Assembly: GCF_036884655.1 (NCBI RefSeq)
Contig: NC_088345.1
Span: forward strand, 21,914,501-21,978,500
Length of the DNA: 64,000 nucleotides
Direction: 5' to 3'
From: Musa acuminata AAA Group
Lineage: Eukaryota > Streptophyta > Magnoliopsida > Zingiberales > Musaceae
The notes under the pieces are model-generated. The model saw only the letters and a list, made by a program, of their open reading frames with translations, was not told the origin of the DNA and made no database searches. Both the position numbers and the translations under genes were made by a program. Numbering within the stretch: the stretch's first letter is position 1; each line of letters opens with the position of its first letter. This document shows, in pieces, positions 21,492-33,989 of this stretch.

Positions 21492-23767
21492 TGTTAGGAT
21501 CGAGAGCACTAAGAGGGGGGGGGGGTGAATTAGTGCAGCGGAAATCTTTCAGCCATTAAAAACGAAAGCTGTGTTCGTTCGATAAAACGTATTTTGATGC
21601 AAAACCCGATTCTAAGATTACTTATGATTAAGTGCAGTTTATGTCTAAACACAGTTTGCGTCTAACCGCAATTTACGCAGTTTGCGTCTAAATGCAGTTT
21701 GCGTCTAAATGCAGTTTGCGTCGAAATGCAAATTGCATCTAAGCGTAGTTTGCATCTAAGCGTAGTTTCCGTCTAAGCTCAGATTGCGTCTAAGCGCAGT
21801 TTGCGTCTAAGGGCAGTTTGCATCGAAGCGCAGATTGCGTCTAAGCGTAGTTTGCGTCTAAGCTCAGATTCGGAAAGATCTGAACTCAGACACTCGTTCG
21901 TAAAAGTGCAGAAGGCAGTTTATAGTTATAAATGGAATCAAAACGTAAACGTAAACTGCAAAGAAACTCGTTCGTAAAAGCGCAGAAGACAGTTTGCAGT
22001 TATAAATAGAATCAAAACGTAAATGTAAACTGCAATGTAAAGATCATACGGAAACACCGATTTACGTCTAAATGCAGATTCGGAAAGATCAGAACTTAGA
22101 AACTTGTTCGTAAAAGCGTAGAGAGCAGTAGCTATGTAGGAGGTTTGCAGTAATGATCAAGTGCTCAAAATAAAAGCAAACCAGAGATTTAGAGTGGTTC
22201 GGTCAGTCTTGACCTACTCCTCTTTTGGCTTCCTCCACCGACGAGGTCACCGACGTCAACTAGAGGCCTTCCTTCAATAGGCGAAGGCCAATTGCCCTTT
22301 TAAGTTTCACTCCTTTTGACGGGCTCAGGAGACAACCCTTACAGAACCTTTCTCTCCTCTCTTTACAACTCAAGACTTGAAGAACAGAAAGAGGAGAACT
22401 TTTGGACTTTACACAAATTTAAGCTCATAGAATCACAGAAAATATCAAGAATTCGGTGTAGGTCTGTATCTTTTAAGTGCTGAATGGGTGGGGTATTTAT
22501 AGGCCCCAACCTAGTTCAAATTTGGAGCTCAAAACGATCAAATCCCAGAATTCCGAGATCAGGAGGTTGCACCTCTTGACTGGGGCGGTTGCACCGCCTG
22601 GCAGAGCTCGAAGACTAAGCCTCTAGGCGGTGCCACCTCTGTCAGGGGTGGTTGCACCTCTCTGCCAGAGCTCGAAGACCGAGCTCAAGCGGTTGCACCG
22701 CCTGACTGGAGAGGTTGCACCGCCTAGCAGAGCTCGAAACTTGAGCTCTGGCGGTGCTACCTCTTGATAGAAGAGGTTGCACCGCCCAGTCTCGCTCGGA
22801 GACTAAGCCCTAGGCGGTTGCACCTCTTGGCTGGGGCGATTGCACTACCCAGTCTCGCTGGGAGACATAGCCTGGGCGATGCTACCTCCCTTCCTGGGCA
22901 GTTGCACCTCCCACAGCAACTTGGGTCCGAATGGGTTGAACCATTTGACCCAATTTGATTTCTTCAGGGGCCCAATTGCCCCAGGATTAAGCTAATGGGA
23001 TCACCTTCCATTTCTAACTTAATCAAAGTGCTAACTACGATTATTTCCTAAGACATATTCTGCAGCTTGCTTCGGTGCATCACTCGCTTCTTCCGGCGAG
23101 TTTCCGGCGAACTTCCATCGATCATCCGATGAACCCTCGGTGATGCTCCTGCGGACTTCCGGCAAACTCTTGGACTGCGACGATCCACTTGGCAAGTTCC
23201 GACGAGCTCCTTTGGCAAGCTTCTGGACTTCTCGGATTTGTTCCCACAAAACCTCCGACGACTGTTCGAACTTCCGTCGAGCTCTCGAACTCCCAACGTG
23301 ATCATTGTCATGACTCCGGCGCAACTCCTGCTGCATGTCTTTCTTCCATTGTAGTTAATCCTGCACACTCAAAACAAAAACTTCGATTGAGACAATTAAT
23401 CCTAAGCAATTAACCAAGTTGTCCGGCATGTCATTGGTCCCTCGATGCTTCGTCCGATTCTTCGGCGCATCGTCCTTTCCTAGAGCCTATTGTCCAATCG
23501 GCCAGTTGACTCCACAACTCCGATATCCTTGGCACAATACCTGCTCTTCTTGGCCCGATGCCCAAGTCCACGACCCGAAGCCTTCTATCTATACGTCAAC
23601 CGATCCACCGGCCTGACGTCCAATCTTTTGACATGTTCTTCCGACACAACATGATGTTCCTGCTTTAATTGTCTCATCCTAATCGAAGCACCCTGCGTCA
23701 CTCAAAACGCAGATTAAATCATAAACATATATCAAGTAGTTTCATCATCAAAATACGAGATTCAACA
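21492..23767 (-). repeat. SV2 3' LTR
   Basis: 2276 bp, minus TGTTGAATCTCG...GATCCTAACA. The terminal G/C homopolymer is about 11. It contains a 17-bp array (about 21640-21870) and GC-palindrome units (22555-22915). The minus TATAAATA context is kept near 22495. The adjacent PPT is at 23768-23781. Confidence 0.9.
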
Positions 23768-26700
23768 ATCTCCCCCTTTTTGATGATGACAACTACTTGA
23801 TGACGGAATTAAACTTAACTCCCAGAGTTTAAACAAACTCCCTCTATCAATATGCCTTATTGATAGAAACTCTTAGATTCAAAAATCTAAGCAACATGTC
23901 ATCATAAACGGAGTTAACCTTAACTCCCAGAGTTTAAACAAACTCCCCCTATCAATATGCCATATTGATAGAAACTCTTGGATTCAAAAATCCAACCAAC
24001 ATGTCATCATAAACTTATGCATAACATGTGATGTCATCAACATACTTCTCCCCCTTTATCATCAACAAAAAGGAGAAGTACCACAATCTAGTGTTTGTGA
24101 TGTAAGTTTTAACTCATTGCATGAAAAACATAATATCTATTGTTACCATCATGCAAGTTTGAAGCTAGAAAATTTAGCAAATGTTACATCATGCTTAGAA
24201 CATTCAAGCTATCAAGTTTTAGATATGCAAGTTTTATGGCATACAAGATAGCACATGCAAGCTAGCAATGTTACAACATTTTAGAACTTGCAAGCTAGCA
24301 GTTTAGAGATATTCAAGAAGGCAACTCTTGCTTCTTGAAATATGCAAGTTGCAAGCTAGCAAATTTTTGCTTCCTTTGCAGTGTTAGCTTTTGATATCGT
24401 AACGCAACTATTTCAAGTGTTTATCAATTGTAGCATTTCATCATATTGCATGATATCGACATGTAAAGCTGTGAAGCAAGATTTTGATATCATTTCATGA
24501 TGTACACATTTCAAATATTTTAGCAAGTGTAGCATTGCATCACATGGTAAGATATCAGCTCGTACGATGCAAATTTTTGTTTGATATCTTGATACAGGGC
24601 ATATAGCAATGATAGCAATCATATATTACTTGGTGATGCAAGTATGGCCAAATCATAGCAATGATAGCAATCATATATTTCTTGGTGATGCAAATATGGC
24701 CTAATCATAGCATCAGTGATAGCAACAATATCAACATCAGTGATAGCAAACATATCAACATCAGTAATAGCAACCATATCATCATTAGTGATAGCAAACA
24801 TATTAGCATCAGTGATAGCAACCATTAGTGATAGCAAACATATCAATTCATATATTTCTCCCCCTTTGTCATCAACAACAAGGAGAACGATATAAGCAAA
24901 TTTTAAATATAAGTGCAATGCCATAAGTTGGTTCATGTCATTTTCCAACAGTGTGATAGGATACCAGTAATGCAAGCATCTCGAGGAAAACATGACATGG
25001 AGATAGCTTTTATTGCTTCTTCCTTTTTATTTGTTATCTTTTTACATGAAGGAGGAAAGCTATATGTGAAGTTCAAATCGATAAGATATTAAAGCACACT
25101 TTATTTTTGCAAGGATTAAGATATGTAAGTGAGTCAAATCTTTGTATGTAAAAATATCTTCCTTTTATAAGAGAGAACCATCAAATATGTTTCTCGAAAA
25201 ATATTTTTCACATGATAAGTGCATTTGCTAGATGATTCCATATGTCAAAAATCAATGATGTGAATTAAACTTGATATGACATATGCTTGTTAAATTCGGA
25301 AGAGGATAATGTATAAAAAAAAATCCAATTGTTAGGATCAAGAAAATCCGAAAATGAAATTTGACACTTTCATACATTCAGACAGGGTTTTACTAGAGAT
25401 ATTCAAAGACAATCATGAAGGTAAAACATGCTTATTATCATGGAAATTTTTGTATTCAAGCACATAATTTCTAACATGTAATCATGGTAAGTAATTGTGT
25501 AAAATTATTATGGCAATCAAGTGATTTGATCATTCAATCAAAAAAGTCAGAAAAATAATTTTAACACGTTTAATCATTCGGACATATTTTTGCCATAGTT
25601 TTTCAAATATAATCATGAAGATAAGGCATGCTCACCATCATGGTAGTATGATAGCAAGTTTACCATATACAAGCTAGCAAAAATTTTCAACATTTAAGGC
25701 CCGCAAGCTAGCAATTTTGAGATGTTCAAGAAAGCAACTCTTGCTTCTTGAAATATAAGTTTTGCTAGATGTGCAAGTTAACTTTTTGCTTCTTGAGATA
25801 GGCAAGATAGCATTCCTTGGTGATGTTCAATATAGCTAAGTTCTACATCATGCAAGCTAGTGAATTTTATAACATTTTAGAACATGCATAATCACCAAAG
25901 CATCATAAATTTTAATGATGAGCAAAATTACAAATTTTGCATGATTGCATTTGTGTGTCTTGAGATTTGCAAGATAGCACTTCTTGGTGATGTTCAAGAT
26001 AGCAATTTATTCTCTTTTAAGAAGTGCAATTTTTGCTTTCTTCTTGAATTGTGCAAGCTAGCTATCTCTCCTTTTGTCATTGTCAAAAAGAAGGGAAAAA
26101 CCCTTTCCATCAATTTTTAAATCATGACAAAGGTTAGTATCAATCTCATTTGTGCATCATTATATTTTCAAATTAAAACATGCACATTTTCAAAACATAT
26201 AAACTCATTATTATATGCATGATTCCAAATCATTATTCATATTATTTCAATCATTGTTTCACTCATCACTATAGCTTATCATGCATAAAATATAAAACCA
26301 CCTAACATGATACAATCATTTATTTCAAAATATTTATAACTATTTTCATGTATGATAATGAAGTATTCATGATACCGAACATTTATCATTTAAAGTATTC
26401 ATGATACACATCATACATTATCATAATAAAAAGCATATGCATCATTCCAAATCATAAATATTTCAAATCATCATGGTATTAATTTGTCACATTGCATCCT
26501 ACCATGCATGATCGAAACTTCTCATTTGCATACATCAAAATAAATTCATGAATATCTCATGCATTCATATCATCACTTGAGGAATATTGAAAAAGAAATA
26601 ATTGGGTGATGAGATAAATATTTCATGAATACAAAGAATTGCATAAAAATCATATCATGAATACAAGGAATACAAGTCACAATCATTCAAGAGAAAAATC

Positions 26701-27276
26701 ATTATTCATTTTCAATTCATTCAATTTGATAAATCAAGATCATGATTTTGATAAAACTCATTTCAATTTTAAGTCATCAAAATCATTTCTATGGCTCACA
26801 AAACATAAATAGATTCATGATTTCATTGATAATATATTTTCCCCCTTTTTAAGTGTTTCATTTTAAGTGATCGATTTCATGTTAGCATGCCTTTTCATTT
26901 ATGAAAACATGCATCAATTTTTTTTTTTTTAAAGCCACTGTTATTATCATGAAAATCGATAATCAAGAATCACCATAATTTCAAAAATATATACTCATTA
27001 ATCATAACTTCAAATTGAACATGATTTCATATACTCAAAATCGAGAAATAACAATGGAAATTAACATGATACACATTATTACTTCTCAACCACATATAGT
27101 ATGATTTCATAATGTATTTTTAATCAAAATCATTTTGTTTATCATAAATAAGTAATTTTCATCATTATTTTCAAAATTACTAGAATGATAAGCATGATTT
27201 CTAATTTTTTCTATTTTCATTATAAAATTATTAAACATGTAATTTTTAAGAAAAGAAAAATGCATTATGAAAAGCA
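23768..27276 (-). mobile_element. SV2 AT-rich non-coding internal region
   Basis: No gene is seen. It holds several minus-strand polypurine motifs of the AAAGGGGGAGAA type (about 23768, 24052, 24860) and repeated phrases with GCAAGCTAGCAA and CATCAAGAAGCAAGAG. ATGCAT/CATGAT-rich stretches fill 26150-27270. Repeated polypurine tracts before the 3' LTR are a described sirevirus trait. Confidence 0.72.
24690..24850 (-). repeat. 24-bp tandem repeat
   Basis: About six units like ATCAACATCAGTGATAGCAA plus ACAT (24 bp). On the element sense strand they read as an AITDVDMF-type octapeptide. SV4 carries the same repeat at about 49384-49500. Confidence 0.75.
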
Positions 27277-28191
27277 TTATGTAATTTCAAAGTAAATTAA
27301 AGGCATTTTGATTACCTCAGCGTCGAAAGGCGTAAAGGCGTAATTTGCCACCTCGCCTTTGTTGATTTTCACCTCGTCTTCGGAGGAGCTCGATTCATCC
27401 CAATTTTTGTTCTTCTTCTTGTGTTCAAAGCAAGTAGTTCCATTCTTTTTACTTTTTAATTTTTGTTTCATTTGTAGTTTAAGTTCACCATCACTTGAGC
27501 TTATGCTCGAGTGGTCTTCAAATGTTCTATGTCACAAATCCTTCCTGTTCTTTGGAAGGTGGTTCTCAAGTTCTTCACGTGCATTGCACGTCATTTCATA
27601 TGTGATCAATGAATCAATTAGTTCTTCAAGTGGAAATTGATTCAAGTTTTTCGATTCTTGAATAGCAGTTACTTTTGAATCCCAAGTTTTAGAAAGTGAG
27701 CGCAAAACTTTGTTAACGAGTTCAAAATCCGAAAAGCTTTTACCAAGTGATTTTAAACCATTGACGACATCCGTAAAATAGGTATACATGTCAACAACGA
27801 TTTCGCTTGGTTTCATATGAAAAAGCTCGAAATCATGCAGTAAAATATTAACTTTCGAGTCTTTGACTCTACTAGTTCCCTCGTGCGTGATTTCAAGAGT
27901 GCGCCAAATATCGAAAGCCGTTTCGCACAAAGAAACCCGATTGAACTCATTTTTGTCCAAAGCGCAAAATAAGACATTCATAGCCTTTGCGTTTAAAGAA
28001 AAATACTTCTTCTCTAAATCCGACCATTCGTTCATCGGTTTAGATGGAAGTTGAAAATCGTTTTCAACGATATTCCATAAATCCAGATTTAGAGAAATCA
28101 AGAAAACTCTCATTCGAGTTTTCCAATAAGTGTAGTCCAATCCGTCAAAGAACGGTGGACGAAAGACCGAAAAGCCCTCTTGAAGAGCCAT
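27277..28191 (-). pseudogene. SV2 gag
   Basis: ATG at 28191, 50 bp after the LTR and PBS. Readable from MALQEGFSVFRPPFFDGLDY through YWKTRMRVFL, WNIVENDFQLP and the UBN2-type gag core (AFDIWRTLEITHEGTSRVKD, FELFHMKPSE, SLITYEM) to 27532. A frameshift near 27530 is followed by a second piece, 27471-27277, ending in YFEIT then TAA. No CCHC zinc knuckle is present. It is close to SV3 gag (41601-42551). Gag would form the particle around the RNA. Confidence 0.88.
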
Positions 28192-28227
28192 TTCTTTCGG
28201 CTGTAAATCCGAAATGAGAAATACCCC

Positions 28228-28241
28228 GCTCTGATACCAAT
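28228..28241 (-). other. SV2 primer-binding site
   Basis: Minus ATTGGTATCAGAGC immediately after the 5' LTR; complementary to initiator tRNA-Met. Confidence 0.88.
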
Positions 28242-30482
28242 TGTTAGGATCGAGAGCACTAAGAGGGGGGGGTGAATTAGTGCAGCGGAAATCTTTCAGC
28301 GATTAAAAATGAAAGCTACGTTCGTTCGATAAAAACTATTTTGATGCAAAAGTCGATTCTAAGATTACTTATGATTAAGTGCAGTTTATGTCTAAACACA
28401 GTTTGTGTATAAGCGCAGTTTACGCAGTTTGCATCTAAATGCAGTTTGCGTCTAAATGCAGATTGCGTCTAAGCGCAGTTTGCATCTAAGCGCAGTTTGC
28501 GTCTAAGCTCATATTGTGTCTAAGCGCAGTTTGCGTCTAAGCGCAGATTGCGTCTAAGCGCAGTTTGCGTCTAAGCTCAGATTCGGAAAGATCTGAACTC
28601 AGACACTTGTTCGTAAAAGCGCAGAAGGCAGTTTGCAGTTATAAATGGAATCAAAATGTAAACGTAAACTGCAAAGAAACTCGTTCGTAAAAGCGCAGAA
28701 GACAGTTTGCAGTTATAAATAGAATCAACACGTAAATGTAAACTGCAATGTAAAGATCGTACGAAAACACCGATTTACGTCTGAAGGCAGATTCGGAAAG
28801 ATCAGAACTTAGAAACTTGTTCGTAAAAGTGCAGAGAGCAGTAGCTATATAGGAGGTTTGCAGTAATGATAAAGTGCTCAAAATAAAAGCAAACCAGAGA
28901 TTTAGAGTGGTTCGGTCAGTCTTGACCTACTCCACTTTTGGCTTCCTCCACCGACGAGTTCACCGACGTCCACTAGAGGCCTTCCTTCAATAGGCGAAGG
29001 CCAACTGCCCTTTTACAGTTTCACTCCTTTTGACAGGCTCAGGAGACAACCCTTACAGAACCTTTCTCTCCTCTCTTTACAACTCAAGACTTGAAGAACA
29101 GAAAGAGGAGAACTTTTGGACTTTAGACAAATTTGAGCTCTTAGAATCACAGAAAAGATCAAGAATTCGGTGTAGGTCTGTATCTTTTCAGTGCTGAATG
29201 GGTGGGGTAATTATAGGCCCCAACCCAGTTCAAATTTGGAGCTCAAAACGATCAAATCCCGGAATTCCGGGATCAGGCGGTTGCACCTCCTGACTGGGGC
29301 GGTTGCACCGCCTGGCAGAGCTCGAAGACTGAGCCTCTAGGCGGTGCCACCTCTGTCAGGGGCGGTTGCACCTCTCTGCCAGAGCTCAAAGACCGAGCTC
29401 AGGCGGTTGCACCGCTTGACTGGAGAGGTTGCACCGCCTGGCAGAGCTCGAAACTTGAGCTCTAGCAGTGCTACCTCTTGATAGAAGAGGTTGCACCGCC
29501 TAGTCTCGCTAGGAGACTGAGCCCTGGGCGGTTGCACCTCTTGGCTGGGGCGGTTGCACCGCCCAGTCTCGTTTGGAGACATAGCCTAGGCGGTGCTACC
29601 TCCCTGCCTGGGCGGTTGCACCTCCCACAGCAACCTGGGTCCGAATGGGTTGAACCATTCGACCCAATTTGAGTTCTTCAAGGGCCCAATTGCCCCAGGA
29701 TTAAGCTAATGGGATCACCTCTCATTTCTAACTTAATCAAAGTGCTAACTATGATTATTTCCTATGACATATTCTGCAGCTTCCTTCGGTGCGTCACTCG
29801 CTTCTTCCGGCGAGTTTCTGGCGAACTTCCGTCGATCATCCGATGAACCCTCGGTGATGCTCCTACGGACTTCCGGCAAAACTCCTGGACTGCGACGATC
29901 CACTTGGCATGTTCCAACGAGCTCCTTTGGCAAGCTTCAGGACTTCTCGGATTTGTTCCCGCAGAACCTCCGACGACTGTCCGAACTTCCATCGAGCTCT
30001 CGAACTCCCAACGTGATCATTGTCATGACTCCGGCGCAACTCTTGCTGCATGTCTTTCTTCCATCGTAGTTAATCCTGCACACTCAAAACAAAAACTTCG
30101 ATCGAGACAATTAATCCTAAGCAATTAACCAAGTTGTCCGGCATGTCATTGGTCCCTCGATGCTTCGTCCGATTCTTCGGCGCATCATCCTTTCCTGTAG
30201 CCTATTGTCCAATCGGCCAGTTGACTCCGCAACTCCGATATCCTTGGCACAATACCCGCTCTTCTTGGCCCGATGCCCGAGTCCACGACCCGAAACCTTC
30301 TGTCGATACGTCAACCGATCTACCGGCCCGACGTCCAATCTTCTGACATGTTCCTTCGGCACAACATGATGTTCCTGCTTTAATTGTCTCATCCTAATCG
30401 AAGCACCCTACATCACTCAAAATGCAGATTAAATCATAAACATATATCAAGTAGTTTCATCATCAAAATACGAGATTCAACA
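28242..30482 (-). repeat. SV2 5' LTR
   Basis: 2241 bp with the same ends as the 3' copy. It contains a 17-bp array at about 28385-28590 and GC units at 29265-29635. Its TATA position reads TATAATTA (minus, 29215-29208) instead of TATAAATA, the one SV LTR with a changed box. Confidence 0.9.
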
Positions 30483-31423
30483 TAAACAATCTTGATTTAT
30501 AAAATGAATACTCAAGTTATAATTTCAAAAAATCAAGAGAAACCATGATTCATTTTAACAAATCTCCTCTTAAATGAATAACATAAAGAATTCTTAAGAG
30601 ATCATGAAAAAGATAGAATTCATTCAATCTTGTAAGAGAACAAGATATTAATTCATGCATATAAAATCTTGATTTAAGCATAAGAAATCTCAATTTACAA
30701 ATTTCGAAAAATCAAGATAAAGCTCATTTAAATCATCAAATCAAGATCATTTTCAAGAGATTCACAAAAGTAATACAAATAAATTCATTAATTTCCCTTT
30801 TTGAAAAATCAATAAAGTCGAAAAAATAAATTTTTCAAGAAGAAACCTTTCCACTTTTTAATTGTTTTAATTCAAGTGATTTATTTCATACATGTATGTT
30901 CTTTTCTTTTATATTAAATAAAAACATGCATCAACGATTAGGATCGAAAAATGAATTTCGTCATAAAACCATCAAGATCAATAGATTCTTAAAAATGAAT
31001 TGTTAGGATCAAGAAAATCTGAAAATGAAATCTAACACTTTCATACATTCAGACATAGTTTTGCTATAGATTTTCAAATTCAATCCTGAAGATAAAATAT
31101 GCTCATGATCAAGGAAATTTTTGTATCCAAAACACATAATTTTGAACATGTTATTAAGGCATGTAATAGTGTAAAATCATAAAGATACACATGCATGGAT
31201 TAATCCTAAGCACTATCACATATCATATAATTATCATCCCTAATGTTGCATACATCATTCAACATTTCAAAACATTACATGCATGAAACCTTAGCAATAT
31301 ACTTTTCATGATCAAATTTTTAATTTTTCAAATATGCTAAAAAGAAAAACTTGATATAATTTTTTTAAAAATAATTTTTTATTTCCTATTCCTACTATCT
31401 AAATTAAGCACTCATGAAAGATT
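30483..31423 (-). mobile_element. SV1 internal region, resumed after SV2
   Basis: AT-rich, no coding region seen. TSD copy TAAAC at 30483-30487. Text such as AACTTTCATACATTCAGACA is shared with SV2 near 25350 and, inverted, with SV3 near 44600. Confidence 0.65.
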
Positions 31424-32365
31424 TCAAGTAATTTCAAAATAATTCAAGAGAGTTGAGTTACTTACCTTGTAGTCGAAGCTCGTGAAAGCTCAATTCGCCA
31501 TTTCACCTTTGGAAGTTTTTGATTCATCCTTGGTTGCCTTCCTCTTCTTTGGCCTCTTCCTTCGTTCAGGTTCATTGTATATTTTAGATTTTTGTTTAAT
31601 AAACTTATTAAGATTTAGTGTTCGAAGTTCAAGTTCATCATTGTCCTCGTCACTTGAGTCATTGCTCAAGTGGTATTCATTTGTCCGGAGTTCCAAATCC
31701 TTCCTGTTCTTCGGAAGGTGATTTTGTTCATCATGTTCATCATGTGCATTGTGCACCATTTCATTTGTCATCAACGAACCAATTAGTTCTTCAAGTGGAA
31801 AAATATATAAATCTTTTGTTTCTTGTATTGCGGTTATTTTAGGATCCCACCTTTTTGGAAGGGATCTTAAGATCTTGCTTACGAGATCAAAATTTGAAAA
31901 AGATTTACCAAGAACTCTTAGATTATTGACGACATCCGTGAAATGGGTGTACATGTCGCCTATAGTCTAGCTTGGTTGCATTCGAAAAGGCTCAAAATTA
32001 TGCAATAAAATGTTAACTTTCAAGTCTTTAACTCTACTAGTTCCCTCATGCGTGATTTCAAGTGTTCGCCAAATATCAAAAGCTATTTCGTATGTAGAAA
32101 TCCGATTGAACTCATTTTTGTCCAAAGCGCAAAATAAGGCATTCATAGCCTTTGCGTTTAAAGAAAAATACTTCTTCTCCAAATCTAACTATTTGTTCAT
32201 TAGTTTAGAGGGAAGTTGAAAACCATTTTTAACAATATTTCATAAATATAAATTCATAGAAATCAAGAAAACTCTCATTCAAGTTTTCCAATAAGTGTAG
32301 TACAATCTGTTAAACAATGGTGGACGAACAACTGATAAGCCCTCTTGAAAGCCATGAAGAGCCAT
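31424..32365 (-). pseudogene. SV1 gag
   Basis: ATG at 32365. Motifs follow the SV2/SV3 order: EGLSVVRPPLF, WKTRMRVFLIS, KKYFSLNAKAMNALFCALDK, AFDIWRTLEITHEGTSRVKD, MYTHFTDVVNNL, SLMTNEMVHN, then a Lys/Arg-rich tail without zinc knuckle, and NYFEIT then TGA at 31426-31424. In-frame stops near 32190, 31970 and 31485 break it. AAG followed by GTAAGT stands at 31468-31460, where homology to gag-pol elements ends. Confidence 0.85.
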
Positions 32366-32401
32366 TTCTCTCGGGTGTAAATCCAAAATGAGAAACACCA
32401 G

Positions 32402-32415
32402 GCTTTGATACCAAT
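32402..32415 (-). other. SV1 primer-binding site (one change)
   Basis: Minus ATTGGTATCAAAGC: one G to A difference from the tRNA-Met complement. Confidence 0.8.
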
Positions 32416-33384
32416 TGTTAGGATCAAAAGCACTAAGAGGGGGGGGGGGTGTGGGGGCGGTGAATTAGTGCAGTGGATAAAAACATCAACTTCGTCAAAT
32501 CTCTCGTACGATAAAAACCGTTTCCGACGTAAAACCAATTTCTGAAACTTAGCTTGAAAGCATACATAAATGTATTGAAGGCAGTAAGCTATTAAACGAG
32601 TTTGTAGTAAGGTAAGCTATTAAACAAAATGCAAACCAGAGAAGACGGGAGTTTATAGTGGTTCGGTCAATCGTGACCTACATCCACTCTTCTGATTCCT
32701 CTTCCGTCGAGGCCACCGGCATCCACTAACGATCTTCCTTTACTAGGCGAAGATCAACCTCCTTCTTACACCCCTCTTCTCCTTTTACTAGGTTTAGGAG
32801 ACAACCCTTACAAGCACTCACCCTCCTCTCTAAAACATAATTCTAACACTTAAGCTAGAGGAGGGATTTCTCAACCGATTTCTACAGTGTTTCTTTCCTT
32901 TTTTGCTCTTTGTGCTTGTGTGTTTTACCCAGGGATGGGAGGGGTATTTATAGGCTCCAAACTGGTTTGAATTTGGAGCTAAAAATGTCATCTCCCGAAT
33001 TTCTAGTGTCCTGGCAGTACCACCTCCTGATTGGGGCGGTACAACCGCCTAGCAGCTTGGAGACTAAGCCTCTGGGCGGTGCCACCGCCTGACAGAGGCG
33101 GTTGCACCACCTAGTCTCACTCGAAGACTGAGCCTTGGCGGTGCCACCGCTTGACTGGGGCGGTTGCATCGCCTAGCAGAGCTCGGAGACCGAGCTCAGG
33201 CAGTTCCACCGCCTATCAGGGGCAGTTGCAACGCCCAGTCTCACTCAGAGACTGAGCCCAGGTTGTACCACCGCCTGCCTGGGGCGGTTGCACTGCCAAG
33301 CTTTCTTGGGAGACCCTCTCTTATGCGGTGCCACCGCCGACCCTGGTGGTGCCACCGCCTAGCAGGAATTCTGGTCCGAATGGG
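32416..33384 (-). repeat. SV1 5' LTR, U5-side part
   Basis: Minus-strand LTR end CTTTTGATCCTAACA at 32416. TATAAATA at 32952-32945 and GC-palindrome units at 33005-33365. It breaks off at GGTCCGAATGGG, the TSD of CV1, and continues at 61851. Confidence 0.86.
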
Positions 33385-33889
33385 TGATAAGACTCTAAAG
33401 TCTTATCGTCGCTCTGATACCAAATGATAAGACCCAAAAGTCTTATCATAAAAAAGAAGAGAAAGGGGATGATCACTTCGAGGGGATCGGCCTCCTTGAT
33501 TGCTTCGAGGGGATCGGCCCTCCTTGATCACTTCGAGGGGATCGACCCTCCTTGATCGCTTCGAGGGGATCGGCCCTCCTTGATCGCTTCGAGGGAATCG
33601 ACATCCTAGAGCTTGTCAAAAGACAGAATAGTATTTTTCATAGATTACCGAAAAGAAGCAGTTATATCTCTATTTATAGAGTTCCACCCAGAGTCCATCA
33701 GGACTTGAACTCTAATAATAAATAGGGATGTAACTGCTTCTTTTCGGTAATCTATGAAAAATATTATTTTGTCTTTTGATAAACTCTAGGAGGTCGATCC
33801 CCTCGAAGCGATCAAGGAGGCCGATCCCCTCGAAGTCATCATCCCCTTTCTCTTCTTCTTTTTTACGATAAGACTTTAGGGTCTTATCA
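33385..33889 (+). repeat. CV1 left LTR as a giant inverted repeat
   Basis: 33385-33677 is the U5 half of the LTR on the minus strand. After a 43-bp loop (33678-33720), 33721-33889 is the same half on the plus strand. Arms share AACTGCTTCTTTTCGGTAAT, CTATGAAAAATA, the 28-bp GATC array and GTCTTATCA. The left arm is longer through extra array units. No U3 start (TGTTAGGACC) is present. Confidence 0.85.
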
Positions 33890-33987
33890 TTTGGTATCAG
33901 AGTGACGATAAGACTTTAGGGTCTTGTCATTCGGTATCAGAGCCTATGATAAGACTTTAGGGTCTTATCATTTGGTATCAGAGCAAT
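33865..33987 (+). repeat. tandem LTR-end plus PBS units (CV1 left)
   Basis: Three successive units of ACGATAAGAC...GTCTTATCA followed by TTTGGTATCAGAG. PBS copies lie at about 33890, 33930 and 33971, the second one reading TTCGGTATCAGAGC. The unit is about 40 bp. Confidence 0.85.
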
Positions 33988-33989
33988 GA

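Larger units (their letters stand above)
21492..30482 (-). mobile_element. SV2, gag-only sirevirus-like element
   Basis: TSD TAAAC at 21487-21491 and 30483-30487. Both LTRs are complete, with PBS and PPT in the right places, and the element is 8991 bp. The only coding content is a broken gag at its 5' end, followed by about 3.5 kb of AT-rich DNA. It has no protease, integrase, RT or RNase H and therefore needs another element's enzymes. Confidence 0.92.
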
